Under the pieces are notes generated by a model. It worked only from the letters and a program-made list of their open reading frames with translations, made no database searches and was not told where the DNA came from. Source: Yoonia vestfoldensis DSM 16212 (GTDB lineage: Bacteria; Pseudomonadota; Alphaproteobacteria; Rhodobacterales; Rhodobacteraceae). Taken from it: a stretch of DNA of 64,000 nucleotides. The translations under genes and the position numbers were made by a program. This document shows positions 62,562 through 64,000 of the stretch, in pieces (the first letter of the stretch is position 1; every line of letters begins with the position of its first letter). The stretch is from positions 62,001 through 126,000 of the forward strand of contig NZ_KB907982.1 of the NCBI RefSeq assembly GCF_000382265.1. Direction: 5' to 3'.

Positions 62562-63203
62562 TTATATTTGCGCCCGCTGCAAACGCCCAACAATCAGGCG
62601 GAACGGGAACAGGGCCAGCAGGGCGATGGTCAGCTTGACCCCCCAATCCGCCACGGCGAGCGACACCCAGAGCGGGACCAGCGGCCCTGCGTTCAGGAAC
62701 GGCACGGCGTCCTGCGCCCAGATGATTTCATCCGCCGCTGCGGCCGACAGCCCGTTGAACGTCGCCGAAAACGCGATGGAGAAGAAGATCACCGTATCCA
62801 CGGTGGACCCGACCAGCGTGCTGCCAAGCGGGGCTTTCCACCACGACCCGTCGCGCAACCGGTTGAACACGGCGATATCCAGCATCTGTGCCACGGCAAA
62901 AGCGGTGGCCGACCCGATGGCGACGCGCAGCGCGACGGCGGGGTATTCATACCCGTCGCCTTGCAGCATGATCTGGCTGCCGATCAGGCTACAGACAATC
63001 CCGACGACCAGCCCCGCGAACACGACCTTGCGCGCGGCTTGGGCGCCGTAGACGCGGTTCATCACGTCCGTGACAAGGAAGGCCAGCGGATAGGTGAACG
63101 CCCCCCATGTCAGAAGGCCGTCGAGGATCAGGAATTGCACAAGGATATTGGAGGCCACGACGATGGCGGCCATGGCGAGAACGCCGGGAAGGATGCGTGT
63201 CAT
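62562..63203 (-). CDS. Queuosine precursor transporter (YhhQ/VUT family)
   Basis: 213 residues from the ATG giving MTRILPGVLAMAAIVVASNI; a longer frame starts at 63248. Six hydrophobic segments are seen, and the family motif YPLAFLVTDVMNRVYGAQAA is intact, as is GSTVDTVIFFSIAFSATFNG. The family imports preQ0/preQ1 for queuosine in tRNA. It stands alone between the esterase-like gene and the minigene. Confidence 0.9.
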   Translation of the reverse strand: MTRILPGVLAMAAIVVASNILVQFLILDGLLTWGAFTYPLAFLVTDVMNRVYGAQAARKVVFAGLVVGIVCSLIGSQIMLQGDGYEYPAVALRVAIGSATAFAVAQMLDIAVFNRLRDGSWWKAPLGSTLVGSTVDTVIFFSIAFSATFNGLSAAAADEIIWAQDAVPFLNAGPLVPLWVSLAVADWGVKLTIALLALFPFRLIVGRLQRAQI

Positions 63204-63277
63204 TTGTAAGGTTTCCGTTTTGACAAGGGTGCGGCACTTGGCCCCCAAAGGGGACAGCGCGACGTAACGCCCGCCCG

Positions 63278-64000
63278 TCAGTCCGTCAACCGGTATTCCA
63301 CGATCTCGGTCCGTTGGAACGCGCGGTAATTGTCGTCAGAGATCAGGGTCATCCGCAGGCCCTGATCGTCCTGCCAGACGCTGATCCCTTCGAGGTTGTC
63401 ATGTGCACGGACCCGCGTTTGCAGCACCAGGTCTTCGCCGCCACCTGTCAGGTCGAACCGCCGGACCCGGCTGCGGAACCCGATCCCGAGAAAGTCACGC
63501 TCCAGCACGTAAAGCCGCCCGTCCGGCCCGATGTCAGCCCCCGCCACCAGAAACGCGCCCCGCCGTGGTATGTCGAAAGGCTGGTCCCAGACGCCGTTTC
63601 GCAGGCGGTAAACAGGGAAGGGCAGCGTCGCCACGCCTGATCGTTCGGGTATGGTATAAAGCGCGCCATCGCTGGCGATGGCCAAGGCTTCAAGCGATGC
63701 GTTCGTCTGCATCCCGTCAAAGGCAGGTGTCGTCACAAGGTCGGAGGCTGGCGCATCGATTGTGGCAAAGCTGCGGATGCCGTGAATCCATTCGAAGGAT
63801 ACATAGATCGTGCCGTCAGCGGCAATCGCCAGGCCTTCGCTGTCGCTTTCGGCGCGGGTCAATGCGCGCCCGCCGGGACCTGTCATCATAACGATGGGAC
63901 CCGCCGTGATGCCGTTGATCTGTCCGTCCGTGCGATCAAACCGCCCACTGATGAAAACGGCACGGTCGCTGAGCGCGACAAAGCTGGTCCCGTCGTCCGA
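63278..64000 (-). CDS. Esterase-like phytase-family protein (5' end missing)
   Basis: The frame is open from the window edge, giving 240 visible codons to the stop. Repeated beta-propeller strands such as [40 protein letters not shown] and [20 protein letters not shown], plus [20 protein letters not shown], match the esterase-like activity of phytase domain (PF13449 type). Members are usually exported; the signal peptide would be beyond the window. The internal ATG at 63889 is not the true start, since coding sequence continues upstream. Confidence 0.85.
   Translation of the reverse strand, partial: SDDGTSFVALSDRAVFISGRFDRTDGQINGITAGPIVMMTGPGGRALTRAESDSEGLAIAADGTIYVSFEWIHGIRSFATIDAPASDLVTTPAFDGMQTNASLEALAIASDGALYTIPERSGVATLPFPVYRLRNGVWDQPFDIPRRGAFLVAGADIGPDGRLYVLERDFLGIGFRSRVRRFDLTGGGEDLVLQTRVRAHDNLEGISVWQDDQGLRMTLISDDNYRAFQRTEIVEYRLTD

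Noticed and set aside
1..64000. CRISPR arrays, insertion sequences, prophage genes and tRNA genes
   Set aside because: No regularly spaced direct repeats, transposase, integrase or phage structural genes were found, and no recognisable tRNA cloverleaf was seen by eye. A tRNA covariance scan would be needed to exclude tRNAs fully.

Overview
The window is GC-rich chromosomal DNA from an alphaproteobacterium, most likely a bacteriochlorophyll-a-making member of the Rhodobacteraceae (Roseobacter group). The evidence is a bchG / PucC-family / bchP / idi block with PpsR-type operators, an alphaproteobacterial flagellar cluster with flaF, flbT and CtrA-like boxes, and the rpsT-dnaA-dnaN-recF-gyrB neighbourhood. 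The assignment rests on gene content and sequence resemblance only; no database search was run.

Layout. (1) 1-4.4 kb: the end of an ABC-transporter substrate-binding protein, a MotA/ExbB-like plus MotB/OmpA-like pair outside the flagellar cluster, and a ChaC-like cyclotransferase. (2) 4.4-8.3 kb: a tightly coupled photosynthesis operon on the minus strand (bchG, PucC-family gene, bchP, idi), preceded by two TGT-N12-ACA operators. (3) 8.5-39.9 kb: the flagellar cluster in alternating blocks: motB-flgE-flgK-flgL-flgI (+), fliP-fliN-fliH-fliF (-), fliL-hyp-motE-like-motA-motC-like-flhA-fliR-flhB-fliJ-like (+), a second fliL-like gene-flgH-flgA-flgG-flgF-fliQ-fliE-flgC-flgB (-), fliI (+), DUF1217-flbT-flaF-flagellin-flgN-like-flgJ-like (-), fliK-flgD (+). 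Export gate, rod, hook, L/P rings and stators are present; no FliG or FliM was recognised. (4) 40.4-52.3 kb: housekeeping genes: ubiB, ubiE, mutM, an enoyl-CoA hydratase, rpsT, dnaA, dnaN, recF, a LysE-family exporter, gyrB. (5) 52.4-60.7 kb: oligopeptidase B, AbrB-family membrane protein, trhO and a YegD-like Hsp70 on the minus strand, then a pncA-glycosyltransferase-pncB unit on the plus strand. (6) 60.7-62.6 kb: a small accessory stretch, partly AT-richer, with two unknown ORFs, several RNA-like hairpins, arfB, and a compact minigene with a very strong Shine-Dalgarno sequence and its own terminator. (7) 62.6-64 kb: a YhhQ-type queuosine-precursor transporter and the 3' part of an esterase-like phytase-family gene.

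The photosynthesis block makes phytylated bacteriochlorophyll: Idi supplies isoprenoid units, BchP reduces geranylgeranyl to phytyl, BchG attaches the tail, and the PucC-like protein is probably involved in pigment-protein assembly. The flagellar blocks together encode most of one polar-type flagellum, with CtrA-like boxes at the fliF/fliL divergence and ahead of flagellin.

Most novel-looking are the minus-strand minigene at 62.32-62.49 kb (SD fully complementary to the 16S 3' tail, overlapping tiny ORFs, internal anti-SD, intrinsic terminator), the extra motor pair at 1-3.7 kb, the motE-like/motC-like pair, and the palindromic repeats at gene ends.
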